From Pseudomonadota bacterium (GTDB taxonomy: Bacteria > Pseudomonadota > Gammaproteobacteria > Xanthomonadales > Xanthomonadaceae), in the NCBI GenBank assembly GCA_023419315.1, contig JAEZYE010000024.1, forward strand, positions 62,001 through 126,000: 64,000 nt of DNA, given 5' to 3'. How positions within the stretch are numbered: the first letter of the stretch is position 1; the number at the start of each line of letters is the position of its first letter. Position numbers and translations under genes: made by a program. Shown here in pieces: positions 1 to 7,959 of the stretch. The notes under the pieces were generated by a model. That model was given only the letters and a program-made list of their open reading frames with translations. It made no database searches and was not told where the DNA came from.

Positions 1-190
1 CCAGCCGGTTCGGCAGGATCAGCGCGACCCGGTCGCCACGCGCGACGCCACGCGCGCGCAGGTGCGCCGCGAAGCCGGTCGCACGGGACCAGAATTCCCC
101 GTAGGCCACCTGGCGTTCGCCGTCGATGAGCGCGACCCGCGAGGCATGCTCACGGGCGACGCGTTCGACGCGGGCGGGCAGTGAATCCAT
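1..190 (-). CDS. AMP-dependent acyl-CoA ligase/synthetase, N-terminal fragment
   Basis: Only the first 63 or so codons are present; the gene runs off the left edge. From the ATG at 190 the protein begins MDSLPARVERVAREHASRVA and continues through a 'YGEFWSRATGFAAHLRARG' and 'GDRVALILPNR' pattern. That pattern is typical of the N-terminal subdomain of ANL-superfamily adenylating enzymes (acyl-CoA ligases and NRPS-like A domains). The AMP-binding core motifs lie outside the window. Its start lies 12 nt after the stop of the upstream acyl carrier protein gene, so the two are probably co-transcribed. A ligase loading an acyl group onto that carrier is inferred. Ligase genes of this kind occur in exosortase A-associated EPS loci. 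Confidence 0.8.
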   Translation of the reverse strand, partial: MDSLPARVERVAREHASRVALIDGERQVAYGEFWSRATGFAAHLRARGVARGDRVALILPNRL

Positions 191-202
191 GCCGGCGGCG
201 GA

Positions 203-451
203 TCAGCTGGCCAGCTTGCGGCTGACGAATTCGTCCACGGTCTGGATCGTGTCGAAATTCGCCGGGGTCATTTCTTCCGGCACGATCTGCAGCTTGAACT
301 GGTCTTCGAGGAAGAAGATCAGTTCGTGGATGCCGGTGGAATCGATGATGCCGCCGCGGATCAGGGAGTCCTGATCGCCGATGGCGGAAAGATCGTTGGA
401 GAACAGGAAATTCTCCAGGATGAACTGCTTGATTTGCTGCTTCTGCTGCAT
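203..451 (-). CDS. Acyl carrier protein (phosphopantetheine-binding)
   Basis: This is an 82-residue acidic helical protein of usual ACP size. Ser38 in the motif I-D-S-T-G is the expected 4'-phosphopantetheine attachment site; the classic form is DSL, and DST variants are known in specialised carriers. A GGGGA Shine-Dalgarno precedes the ATG at 451. It is a dedicated carrier rather than housekeeping AcpP: the sequence is divergent (MQQKQQIKQFILENFLFSND) and no fab genes are nearby. It lies directly upstream of the adenylating ligase, so the pair probably activates and carries an acyl or aminoacyl group used to modify the polysaccharide made by this locus. That role is inference. Confidence 0.88.
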   Translation of the reverse strand: MQQKQQIKQFILENFLFSNDLSAIGDQDSLIRGGIIDSTGIHELIFFLEDQFKLQIVPEEMTPANFDTIQTVDEFVSRKLAS

Positions 452-589
452 GGTGGTCCCCGGTCGGACGGTGTGTCGGCTGTCAATGAAAACGCAAGCC
501 CCACAGGCATCCGGCCAGTTTTTTCACGCCGGGACCACGCGAAACGGGGTGCTACCATCGCCGGCGCCTTCATCCCGACGCCGCCGCCG

Positions 590-1756
590 ATGCGCCTTCC
601 GACGCTTGTCCTCGCGCTGGGCCTGACCGCCTGCCATCCCGCCGCACCGGATCCGGCCGTGCAACCGCATGCGAGCGTTGGCGCCACTCCGCAGCGGTAT
701 GCGTCCGAACGCGGCGATTTCACCGTCACCGAGCTGGTCGCGGACCTCGAACATCCGTGGGCGCTGGCCTTCCTGCCCGACGGCGCGATGCTGGTCACCG
801 AGCGGCCAGGACGCTTGCGCCGCATCGAAGCCGGTGGCGCGGTGTCGGCGCCGATTGCCGGCCTGCCGGACATTTTCGTCGACGGCCAGGCCGGCCTGCT
901 GGACGTGGCGCTGTCGCCGGATTTCCCGAGTGATGGATTGATTTACCTGTCCTTCGCAGAACCGACGCTGCGCGGCAACAAGGCCGGCACGGCAGTGGCG
1001 CGCGGGCGACTGGACGGCGCGGCCTTGCGGGAGGTCGAGGTCATCTATCGCCAGGAGCCCAAGCTTTCGCATGGAACCCACGTCGGTTCGCGGCTGGTCT
1101 TCGACGATGCCGGCCATCTGTTCGTCACCCAGGGCGACAACCGGCTGGCGGCGGCGGCCGCGCAGCAACTGGATTCGCTGCCGGGAAAACTGGTCCGCCT
1201 CTGGCCGGACGGGCGCATCCCCGCTGACAACCCGTTCGTGCAGCGCGAAGGCGCGCGCGGTGAAATCTGGTCCTACGGCCATCGCAACATCCAGGGCGCG
1301 GCGCTGCATCCGCAGACGCGCGAACTGTGGACCAGCGAACACGGCCCGATGGGCGGCGACGAGATCAACCGTATCCGGCCCGGCGCCAACTACGGCTGGC
1401 CGCTGGCGACGCACGGCATCGACTACAACGGCAAGCCGGTCGAAGGGTCGCGCGGGCGCAGCCTGCCCGGCATGCAGGATCCGGATTACGTGTGGGAGAA
1501 GTCGCCGGGCGTCAGCGGCATGGCGTTCTACACCGGCGCGCGCTTCCCGCAATGGAAGGGCAACCTGTTCCTCGGCGCGCTGGCGGGCAAGGCACTGATC
1601 CGGCTGGAACTGGACGGCGATCGCGTGGTGCACGAAGAGCGGTTGCTCGGCGAACGCGGTCAACGGATTCGCGACGTTCGCCAAGGGCCGGATGGCGCGC
1701 TCTACGTGCTGGTCGATGCACCGGACGGGAAACTGCTGCGCATCGCGCCGCCCTGA
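590..1756 (+). CDS. PQQ-dependent aldose sugar dehydrogenase-like lipoprotein (GSDH family)
   Basis: This is a 388-residue six-bladed beta-propeller of the glucose/sorbosone dehydrogenase family (YliI-like soluble aldose dehydrogenase). Visible family signatures include HPWALAFLPDG near the mature N-terminus, LVFDDAGHLFVTQGD, and EIWSYGHRNIQG followed by TSEHGPMGGDEIN and YGWP. The ATG at 590 gives a short signal peptide ending in a lipobox, L-T-A-C, so the protein is predicted to be a periplasmic lipoprotein. The open frame extends upstream to 326, but that part has no signal-like sequence and overlaps the ACP gene. It oxidises aldoses at C1 with PQQ in characterised members. Transcribed divergently from the ACP gene; any link to EPS is unproven. 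Confidence 0.88.
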   Translation: MRLPTLVLALGLTACHPAAPDPAVQPHASVGATPQRYASERGDFTVTELVADLEHPWALAFLPDGAMLVTERPGRLRRIEAGGAVSAPIAGLPDIFVDGQAGLLDVALSPDFPSDGLIYLSFAEPTLRGNKAGTAVARGRLDGAALREVEVIYRQEPKLSHGTHVGSRLVFDDAGHLFVTQGDNRLAAAAAQQLDSLPGKLVRLWPDGRIPADNPFVQREGARGEIWSYGHRNIQGAALHPQTRELWTSEHGPMGGDEINRIRPGANYGWPLATHGIDYNGKPVEGSRGRSLPGMQDPDYVWEKSPGVSGMAFYTGARFPQWKGNLFLGALAGKALIRLELDGDRVVHEERLLGERGQRIRDVRQGPDGALYVLVDAPDGKLLRIAPP

Positions 1757-1785
1757 ACGTTGTCCGCTGAAGATGCGCGGCGGTG

Positions 1786-2766
1786 TCAGCCTGCGCCGGC
1801 CAGCACGTCTTCGCGTTCGCGCACCGGTGCGGCGGCCCTGAGCGGCTTGCGGCCGATGAAATCCACCGTCGTCACGCACAGCCGATCCGCCGGGATGCCG
1901 GCGAATTGCGGGTGGACCGGCACGCCGGCCAACTGCTGCAGGCGCTCCGGCAGCACGGTGGTGGTGTCCAGCACGATGTCGAAGCCCAGCGCGCGTGCGT
2001 CATCGACGAAGCAGTGCGCGCGCAGCCGGTTCTGGTAGAGGAAGGCGTTGTTCCAGCGCTTCCACTGGCGGTCCGAATAGCGCAGGTAGTTGAGCTGGTG
2101 GATGTCGCGATCGACGTAGGCGTAGTGATCGCCGCAGTTGACCGAATGGAACATCACGCCGCCCGGCGACAGGATGCGCATGGCTTCGCGGTACATCGCG
2201 GTGATCACTTCCGGCGGCACGTGTTCGAGCACGCTGTTGGAGAACACCACATCCACGTCGCCTTCCTGCAGATCGGTGCGGGTGGCGTCGGCCGGGGCGT
2301 GATAGTGCACGACGCCGTCGGTCGCCGCTTCCAGTGACGCACCGGCCATCACGCGATCACGCAGGCGCAGGTAGCGTTCGCGCACCTGCGTGGCTTCCGC
2401 GCCCGCGGCGTCGGCGATGCGTGGCAGGAAGGCTTCCAGTTCCTCGACGCAGCGGCGCAGCATGTCCTCGCGCAGATGCGGGTTCAAATCGCAGGTGATC
2501 AGCCGTTGCGCACCGGCCAGATAGCAGGCCAGCGGAAACGTCGGATACCAGCCGGTGCCGATTTCGAAGCCGCGCATTCCAGCGAGGGGAACACCGGCAT
2601 CGCGCAGATGGCCGGTCATGATCGTCCAGTCCTCGATCTTGCTTTCCAGTTCGCCGCTGAAGTTCTGCAGGCCGCCGAAGCGCCGTTGCAGATGGAAATG
2701 CAGCGCGTGGCCGGCAGGCAGATAGCCGAGGAGTTTCTGTACGGTTCCCTTGATTCGCCAATGCAT
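1786..2766 (-). CDS. SAM-dependent methyltransferase (class I)
   Basis: This 326-residue protein has a Rossmann-type methyltransferase core. Motif I is seen as FEIGTGWYPTFP with the acidic residue at the end of beta-2 in LITCDLNPHL, and motif IV/V as DVVFSNSVLEHVPPEVI. The N-terminal 60 residues are outside the core. It lies 24 nt downstream of the asparagine-synthase-like gene on the same strand and probably forms one operon with it, the glycosyltransferase upstream of that, and the ACP/ligase genes. A role in methylating a sugar or acyl decoration of the polysaccharide is inferred from context only. Confidence 0.85.
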   Translation of the reverse strand: MHWRIKGTVQKLLGYLPAGHALHFHLQRRFGGLQNFSGELESKIEDWTIMTGHLRDAGVPLAGMRGFEIGTGWYPTFPLACYLAGAQRLITCDLNPHLREDMLRRCVEELEAFLPRIADAAGAEATQVRERYLRLRDRVMAGASLEAATDGVVHYHAPADATRTDLQEGDVDVVFSNSVLEHVPPEVITAMYREAMRILSPGGVMFHSVNCGDHYAYVDRDIHQLNYLRYSDRQWKRWNNAFLYQNRLRAHCFVDDARALGFDIVLDTTTVLPERLQQLAGVPVHPQFAGIPADRLCVTTVDFIGRKPLRAAAPVREREDVLAGAG

Positions 2767-2790
2767 GTCGATTCCGTCTTCGTGCGTCCG

Positions 2791-4785
2791 TCAATCCGTC
2801 GCGACGGCCGCGGGTTCGGCCTGGCTGCGCGAAGGAGGCGAGGCGTTGCGCGCCTCCATGTTCTGCTGGTGCACCAGCATCGTCGACAGGATGCCGACGA
2901 AGGCCTGGTTGTCGGCGAACCCGGTGGCGCGTCCCTGCCGGCATTTCTCGAACAGGCGCGCGACGGCCTGCGGATCGAAGTAGCCGGCATCGCGCACGCG
3001 CGTGGCGTCGAGCGCATCGGCGACGTAATCCAGCGGCTGGCCGTCGAAGAAAAAGCTCTGGCTGTCCGGCGCACGGTACGGCTGCTTGGTCCGCTGCACG
3101 ATGTCGTCGGGCAGCAGATCGGCCAGCGCGCGGCGCAACAGGTACTTCTCGGTCATGCCGCGGATCTTGAAGCTCGGCGGCAGGCGGTTCGCAAACTCGA
3201 TGACACGGTGATCGAGATACGGGAAACGGCCTTCGATGGAATTGGCCATCGCCACGCGATCGCCCTGCGAGGACAGCAGGTAACCGGCCAGCAGCGACTT
3301 GGCTTCCACGTACTGATCGCGCGCCAGCGGGCTCCACTGCATGATTTCCGGCGGCAGCGTCTGCTCGTAGGCGTCCAGCGGGTCCCACGCGGTCGCGGCG
3401 GCGCGCAGTTCCGGCGACAGGAACGCCAGCGCGCGCTGCGAGGTCGTCCAGCGCGGCACGTGCGCGAACACCGGCCGTTGCAGGTGTTCCATGCCCTGGC
3501 CGAAGAACTGCTGCGCAAATGCCGGGTTGCTGACCGGCGAATTGCGCAGGTAGCCGTAGAGTTTTTCCAGCAGGCGCGGGCGCAGCCGCGATCCCGGCTG
3601 GCGCGCCCAGAAGCGGCGGATCTTCGCTTCCTTGAAGAGGTCGTAGCCGCCGAACACTTCGTCGGCGCCTTCCCCGGTCAGCACGACCTTGTAACCGTGG
3701 GCGCGCACGCTGCCGGCCAGCAGCATCAGCGGCACCGGCGCGGTGCGCAGCACCGGCGTTTCGGTGTGGCGGATCAGGCGCGGGAACGCTTCGCCGATAT
3801 CGCGCCGCGTGCAGCGCAGCGTGGTGTGCTCGGTTCGCAGATGGCGCACCATCGCCTGCTGGTGTTCGCTTTCGTCGAACTCGCCATCCTCGAAGGCCAC
3901 CGAGAACGTGCGCACCGGCGTGTCGGTGAAGCCGCGGATCAGCGCGACGATGCCGGAGGAATCCAGCCCGCCGCTGAGGTAGGCGCCGACCGGGACATCG
4001 GCGCGCAGTTGCAGGCGCACCGCATCGACCAGCAGTTCGCGCAGTTCGGCCGTGGCCTGTTCGACGCTGAGCGGATAGCGCGACGGCGAGGTCTGCGCGG
4101 CTTCGGGAAAGGTCCAGTCCCAATAGGTCTTCAGCGTCTGCCGGCCATCGGCCTCCAGCGCCAGCAGGCAGCCGGGCGGCAGGCTCTGCACGCCGTCGTA
4201 CAGCGTGTCCGGGTCAACCGGCGCCCAGTACGTCAGCGTCTGCATCAGCGCGTGCGTGTCCAGTTGCGCGCACTCGGGCAACACGGCCAGCAGCGATTTG
4301 ATTTCCGATGCGAACCAGAGCCGCCCGGCCTTCTGCGTGTAATAGAGCGGGCGGATGCCGGCGCGATCACGCGCCAACACCATGCGCCGGCGCTCCGCGT
4401 CCCACAGCGCGATGGCGAACTGGCCGTTGAGGTGCTGCACGAAGTCGTCGCCGTAGCGATCGTACAGATGCACGATCACCTCGGTGTCGGACTGCGTGTA
4501 GAAGCGATGGCCGTGTGCTTCGAGGTCGCGGCGCAATTCGACGAAGTTGAAGATCTCGCCGTTGAAGACGGTCCACACGCTGCGGCGCGGGTTGTGGATC
4601 GGCTGATCGCCGGTGGCGAGATCGATGATCGACAGGCGCGCATGCGCAAGCGCGATGCCCGGTTCGGCATGGAAGCCGAAGCCATCGGGGCCGCGGTGCG
4701 CGAGCACGTGGATCATCCGCTCCAGCGCGGGACGCGCGTTGTCGGCGGTGACGTCAGGTCCAGAGAATCCGGCGATGCCGCACAT
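2791..4785 (-). CDS. Asparagine synthase (glutamine-hydrolysing)-like amidotransferase
   Basis: This 664-residue protein begins MCGIAGF, giving the catalytic Cys2 of a class II glutamine amidotransferase domain (residues about 1-220). It is followed by an AsnB-type ATP pyrophosphatase domain with the PP-loop SGGLDSS at about residue 273. Both half-sites look intact. AsnB can make asparagine, but paralogues in EPS/O-antigen loci, including the exosortase A-associated amidotransferase family, are thought to amidate a carboxylate on a sugar or carrier-bound intermediate. The uronic-acid genes at 28-30 kb make amidation of uronate residues a reasonable guess. The gene lies between a glycosyltransferase (5' side) and a methyltransferase on the same strand. 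Confidence 0.88.
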   Translation of the reverse strand: MCGIAGFSGPDVTADNARPALERMIHVLAHRGPDGFGFHAEPGIALAHARLSIIDLATGDQPIHNPRRSVWTVFNGEIFNFVELRRDLEAHGHRFYTQSDTEVIVHLYDRYGDDFVQHLNGQFAIALWDAERRRMVLARDRAGIRPLYYTQKAGRLWFASEIKSLLAVLPECAQLDTHALMQTLTYWAPVDPDTLYDGVQSLPPGCLLALEADGRQTLKTYWDWTFPEAAQTSPSRYPLSVEQATAELRELLVDAVRLQLRADVPVGAYLSGGLDSSGIVALIRGFTDTPVRTFSVAFEDGEFDESEHQQAMVRHLRTEHTTLRCTRRDIGEAFPRLIRHTETPVLRTAPVPLMLLAGSVRAHGYKVVLTGEGADEVFGGYDLFKEAKIRRFWARQPGSRLRPRLLEKLYGYLRNSPVSNPAFAQQFFGQGMEHLQRPVFAHVPRWTTSQRALAFLSPELRAAATAWDPLDAYEQTLPPEIMQWSPLARDQYVEAKSLLAGYLLSSQGDRVAMANSIEGRFPYLDHRVIEFANRLPPSFKIRGMTEKYLLRRALADLLPDDIVQRTKQPYRAPDSQSFFFDGQPLDYVADALDATRVRDAGYFDPQAVARLFEKCRQGRATGFADNQAFVGILSTMLVHQQNMEARNASPPSRSQAEPAAVATD

Positions 4786-4946
4786 GGTCAGCGCGCCTCC
4801 GCCAGGGAGGACAACGGTGACGCCGTTCGGCGCGCGGCAACAACGGCGGTGTCAGGGTGCAGGCTCGGCATCAGGCGGGTCCCGGCATGAACCGGGCAAT
4901 GGGCGGCTCTTCTCCAACAACGCGCAAAGACGCGCACTCAGGCCAT

Positions 4947-6155
4947 TCAGGCGGCGCGATGCGTGGCCACGGCTTCCTCGCAGGCGCGCAGGGTATCGAC
5001 CGCCACGTCCGCCCAGGTGCGGGAAAAACGCCGCGCCAGGCCGGCTTCATCCCAGCGTGTGTCCAGCGCGGTGCGCAGGCCGGCGACCAGTGCGGCCGCG
5101 TCGCGCGGCGGCAGCAGAACGCCGCAGTGTTCGTCGATGAATTCCGGAATGCCGCCGACATGCGTGGCGACCACGGCGCGTCCGCAGGCCAGCGATTCGA
5201 CCAGCACGTTCGGATGGCCCTCCGAATAGCTGGGCAGGGTGACCAGGTTCGATGCCGCCATCCACTGCGCGACCTGCTGCGGCGATTGCGCGCCGAGCAG
5301 GCGCACAGGCAGCGCGGGATCGTCGGCCAGCCGCTGGCGCAGCTCGGCCTGCAACGGGCCTTCGCCCGCCAGCGCGATCAACAGGTTCGGGCGTTCGGCG
5401 ACCAGCGCGCGCGCGGCGTCGAACAGTTCCCGCAATCCTTTTTCGGCGACCAGCCGGCCGACGTAGAGCACCAGTTCCGCGTCCGCCGGAACTTCCAGCG
5501 CCGCACGCGCCTGCGCGCGATCCATCGGATGGAAGATGCTGGCGTCGCAGCCGTTCGGAATCACCCGCACGCGCTGCGGATCCGCCCCATAGGCGCGCAC
5601 GGCGGCCTTGCCGAGATCGTCACTGACCACCAGCGTGCGCCGCGCCGCGCGCAGCACCGGACGGGTCAGGCGCTGGGTCCAGCGGTCGCGCACCAGCAGA
5701 TCCGAGCCCAGCGCGCCGGCAACCAGCGGCACGCCGAGGCGATGGCCCGCGCGCATGCCGGCATAGGCGTCCGGATACAGCCAGTAGCCGAGGATCACGT
5801 CCGGCCGGTAGCGGCGCGCCGATGCGGCGATGGCGCGTGAACACAGCAGCCCGTTGAACGGGCGGGTCACCAGCGGCAGCGCCGGATAGCTGACGTATTC
5901 GGTGTCCACGCCCGGCACCACATGGCTTTCGTCATGCGCGCGGAACAGGTAACTGCGTGGCCGCGCCCATTGCGGATAGGTCGCCACGCCGCTGATCACC
6001 TTCACGTCCGCTATTTGCGCCAGTTCCCGTACTGTCTGATAGATGGGCCGACCCCGGTTGGGTTCGCCCGCGATCGGGAATTGCGACGTGACGACAAGGA
6101 TCCGCAAGCGTGCAGAAGTGTCGGAAGCGGCAGAAGCGTCTGGCTGGAAAGTCAT
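4947..6155 (-). CDS. Glycosyltransferase family 4 (GT-B)
   Basis: From the ATG at 6155 this is 402 residues with a GT-B fold. The N-terminal donor/acceptor domain opens RILVVTSQFPIAGEPNRG. The C-terminal domain has LVLYVGRLVAEKGL and the nucleotide-sugar E-x7-E motif in SEGHPNVLVESLACGRAVVA. It transfers a sugar from a nucleotide donor to a growing lipid-linked repeat unit on the cytoplasmic side. The start is uncertain: the frame opens at an ATG at 6221, but neither start has a convincing Shine-Dalgarno. I prefer 6155 because 6221 lies only 9 nt from the divergent acyltransferase start. The sugar specificity cannot be read from sequence. Confidence 0.85.
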   Translation of the reverse strand: MTFQPDASAASDTSARLRILVVTSQFPIAGEPNRGRPIYQTVRELAQIADVKVISGVATYPQWARPRSYLFRAHDESHVVPGVDTEYVSYPALPLVTRPFNGLLCSRAIAASARRYRPDVILGYWLYPDAYAGMRAGHRLGVPLVAGALGSDLLVRDRWTQRLTRPVLRAARRTLVVSDDLGKAAVRAYGADPQRVRVIPNGCDASIFHPMDRAQARAALEVPADAELVLYVGRLVAEKGLRELFDAARALVAERPNLLIALAGEGPLQAELRQRLADDPALPVRLLGAQSPQQVAQWMAASNLVTLPSYSEGHPNVLVESLACGRAVVATHVGGIPEFIDEHCGVLLPPRDAAALVAGLRTALDTRWDEAGLARRFSRTWADVAVDTLRACEEAVATHRAA

Positions 6156-6230
6156 CGGCGGTGATGGGTCGCGGAAAGGCCTGCGTGGGCGGGAGGACGT
6201 CGTGCCTGGAACCGCAGTCATGAGGAACGG

Positions 6231-7268
6231 ATGAGTACCCCATCATCGCAGCAGGAACGCCTGGTTGGACTGGATGCGTTGCGTGGACTGGCCGCGCTGG
6301 CGGTGGTCCTGTTCCATTATTCAACGTCATACGAGATGCAAGTCGGCCATGCCGACCCCTTGCCGTTCCATTTCTACATCGGCAACTACGGCGTGCAGCT
6401 GTTCTTCCTGATCAGCGGCTTCGTCATCTTCATGACCCTGGAGCGCACCCGGCGCGCGTCGGATTTCGTGGTGTCGCGCTTCTCGCGCCTGTTTCCGGCG
6501 TACTGGAGCGCCATCCTGATCACGCTGGCGACGGTCTCGCTGATCGGCCTGCCGCAGCAGCAACTGCCCGCGCGCGATCTGGTCGCCAACTTCAGCATGA
6601 TCCAGGAGTTCTTCGGCTTCCGCAGCCTCGACGGCTCGTACTGGACGCTGGAAATCGAACTGTTCTTCTACGTGCAGATGCTGTTCTGGTTCGTGGTCGG
6701 GCAACTGGAGCGCATCCGCTGGATCATCGGCGCGTGGCTGCTGATGGTGCTTTTGTTCGGCTTCTTCCAGCAGCAGGGTTGGCACTTCTCGTACAGCGTG
6801 CGCGAGCTGCTGATCCTGGAATACATCCCGTTCTTCGCGATGGGCATCCTGTTCTACCGCATCCACACGCGTCCGGCCGAAACACTGGTCAATGCGCTGC
6901 TGATCGGTGCGTGCCTGCTGGTGATCGGCGCGGTGTACCGACCGGACTTCTTCTGGGTGGCGCTGGTCTGCGTAGCGATCTTCACGGCCTTCCTGCGCGG
7001 TGCGCTGGACTGGCTCGGCAGCCGGCCGCTGGCTTTCCTCGGCACGATTTCCTATTCGCTGTACCTGTTGCACCAGGCGATCGGGTTTGCGCTGATCTAC
7101 CGGATGGAGAGGCTGGGCCTGCCCGGTCCGGTGGCTTGCGTGTTGACCATCGCTTGCGTAATTTTGCTCGCCTGGGGATTGAACGTGCTGGTCGAAAAGC
7201 CGGCGATGCGCTGGCTGCGGGATCGCTGGCGCAATCGCATGCGCGCCGTGCAGGCGCCGCAGCACTGA
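6231..7268 (+). CDS. Membrane O-acyltransferase (acyltransferase family 3)
   Basis: This 345-residue polytopic protein has about ten hydrophobic segments and the family signature at the N-terminus: GLDALRGLAALAVVLFHY, then FFLISGFVIF and SRFSRLFPAYW. The catalytic His lies in the first motif (LFHY). A good Shine-Dalgarno (AGGAAC) sits 5-6 nt before the ATG at 6231. Family members (OafA/YrhL type) acetylate or otherwise acylate surface polysaccharides using a cytoplasmic acyl donor. With the GNAT gene that follows, this is a small plus-strand decoration module inside an otherwise minus-strand part of the EPS locus. Confidence 0.88.
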   Translation: MSTPSSQQERLVGLDALRGLAALAVVLFHYSTSYEMQVGHADPLPFHFYIGNYGVQLFFLISGFVIFMTLERTRRASDFVVSRFSRLFPAYWSAILITLATVSLIGLPQQQLPARDLVANFSMIQEFFGFRSLDGSYWTLEIELFFYVQMLFWFVVGQLERIRWIIGAWLLMVLLFGFFQQQGWHFSYSVRELLILEYIPFFAMGILFYRIHTRPAETLVNALLIGACLLVIGAVYRPDFFWVALVCVAIFTAFLRGALDWLGSRPLAFLGTISYSLYLLHQAIGFALIYRMERLGLPGPVACVLTIACVILLAWGLNVLVEKPAMRWLRDRWRNRMRAVQAPQH

Positions 7269-7288
7269 GCAGGCAGCAAGGGGAAAGC

Positions 7289-7327
7289 ATGAACGCGACA
7301 GCGATGCCGGCAGGACAGCCGCAGTGA
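7289..7327 (+). CDS. Possible 12-codon leader ORF overlapping the GNAT start
   Basis: Between the acyltransferase stop and the GNAT gene there is an ATG at 7289 preceded by a strong purine-rich Shine-Dalgarno (AAGGGGAAAG). It reads MNATAMPAGQPQ and stops with TGA at 7325-7327, overlapping the GTG start of the GNAT gene as GTGA. The GNAT GTG has no good Shine-Dalgarno of its own, so ribosomes ending this mini-ORF could restart there. It may equally be an incidental ORF. No function is claimed for the peptide. Confidence 0.35.
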   Translation: MNATAMPAGQPQ

Positions 7328-7953
7328 TCAAGTACCACGACATCGTGTTCCTGGAACGCGCGGCCGACAACCCGACCGTGCTGCGCGTGCCGCCGCATCT
7401 GCGATTGACCGAACGCCACGCCGATTTCGCCACGACGATGGCGGAACTGGAGCGCGCGCAACGGCGCGATCGGTCCTTGAAGATGATCCAGGACCGCTTC
7501 GATCGCGGGCTGCGGCTGTTCGTGATCGAGAACGCGGGCAAGCCGGTGAGCTGGTGCTGGATGGCGATCGGCAGCTGGCGCTACATCGACGAACTGCGCT
7601 GGCATATGCCGTTGCGCGAGGATCAGGCATGGGGACGCGATGCCTATGTCATTCCCGAAGCGCGCGGGCAGCGTCTGGCGCTGGTGTTGATGGGAGGCCT
7701 GCACGAAGTGCTCGGTCATCCGATCCACTATTTTTCCGACGTCGATGCGCGCAACTACATCTCGCTGCGCGCGCATGCGTCGGCGGGCTTCACCCGCATA
7801 GGCCGCGTACGCGCGCTGGAACTGGGCAGCCGCCGGCTGCTGCGCGGGCTGCCGCCGGCGGGCATTCCGCAGCCGGTGGCATTGCGTCCGCACGAGCGCT
7901 GGCTGCACATGAGTAAAGAAGAGTTCGCACGCCACTGCAACGAGCTGGCGTAG
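7324..7953 (+). CDS. GNAT-family acetyltransferase-like protein
   Basis: This 209-residue protein starts with GTG at 7324. The middle (residues about 60-165) follows the GNAT pattern: a beta-strand region LRLFVIENAGKPVSWCWMAI, an acidic strand, then AYVIPEARGQRLALVLMGGLHEVLG, corresponding to the acetyl-CoA-binding strand and helix, and SLRAHASAGFTRIGRVRALELG near the C-terminus. The substrate is unknown. The start codon overlaps the stop of a 12-codon ORF (see 7289-7327), suggesting translational coupling. It ends 7 nt from the convergent CelD-like gene. Its place in the EPS locus suggests N-acylation of an amino sugar or a carrier-bound group. Confidence 0.72.
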   Translation: MIKYHDIVFLERAADNPTVLRVPPHLRLTERHADFATTMAELERAQRRDRSLKMIQDRFDRGLRLFVIENAGKPVSWCWMAIGSWRYIDELRWHMPLREDQAWGRDAYVIPEARGQRLALVLMGGLHEVLGHPIHYFSDVDARNYISLRAHASAGFTRIGRVRALELGSRRLLRGLPPAGIPQPVALRPHERWLHMSKEEFARHCNELA

Positions 7954-7959
7954 GAACAA

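Noticed and set aside
2476..4890. An 804-codon plus-strand frame opposite the asparagine-synthase-like gene
   Set aside because: The opposite strand has clear Cys2 and SGGLDSS motifs; this frame has the composition of an antisense shadow.
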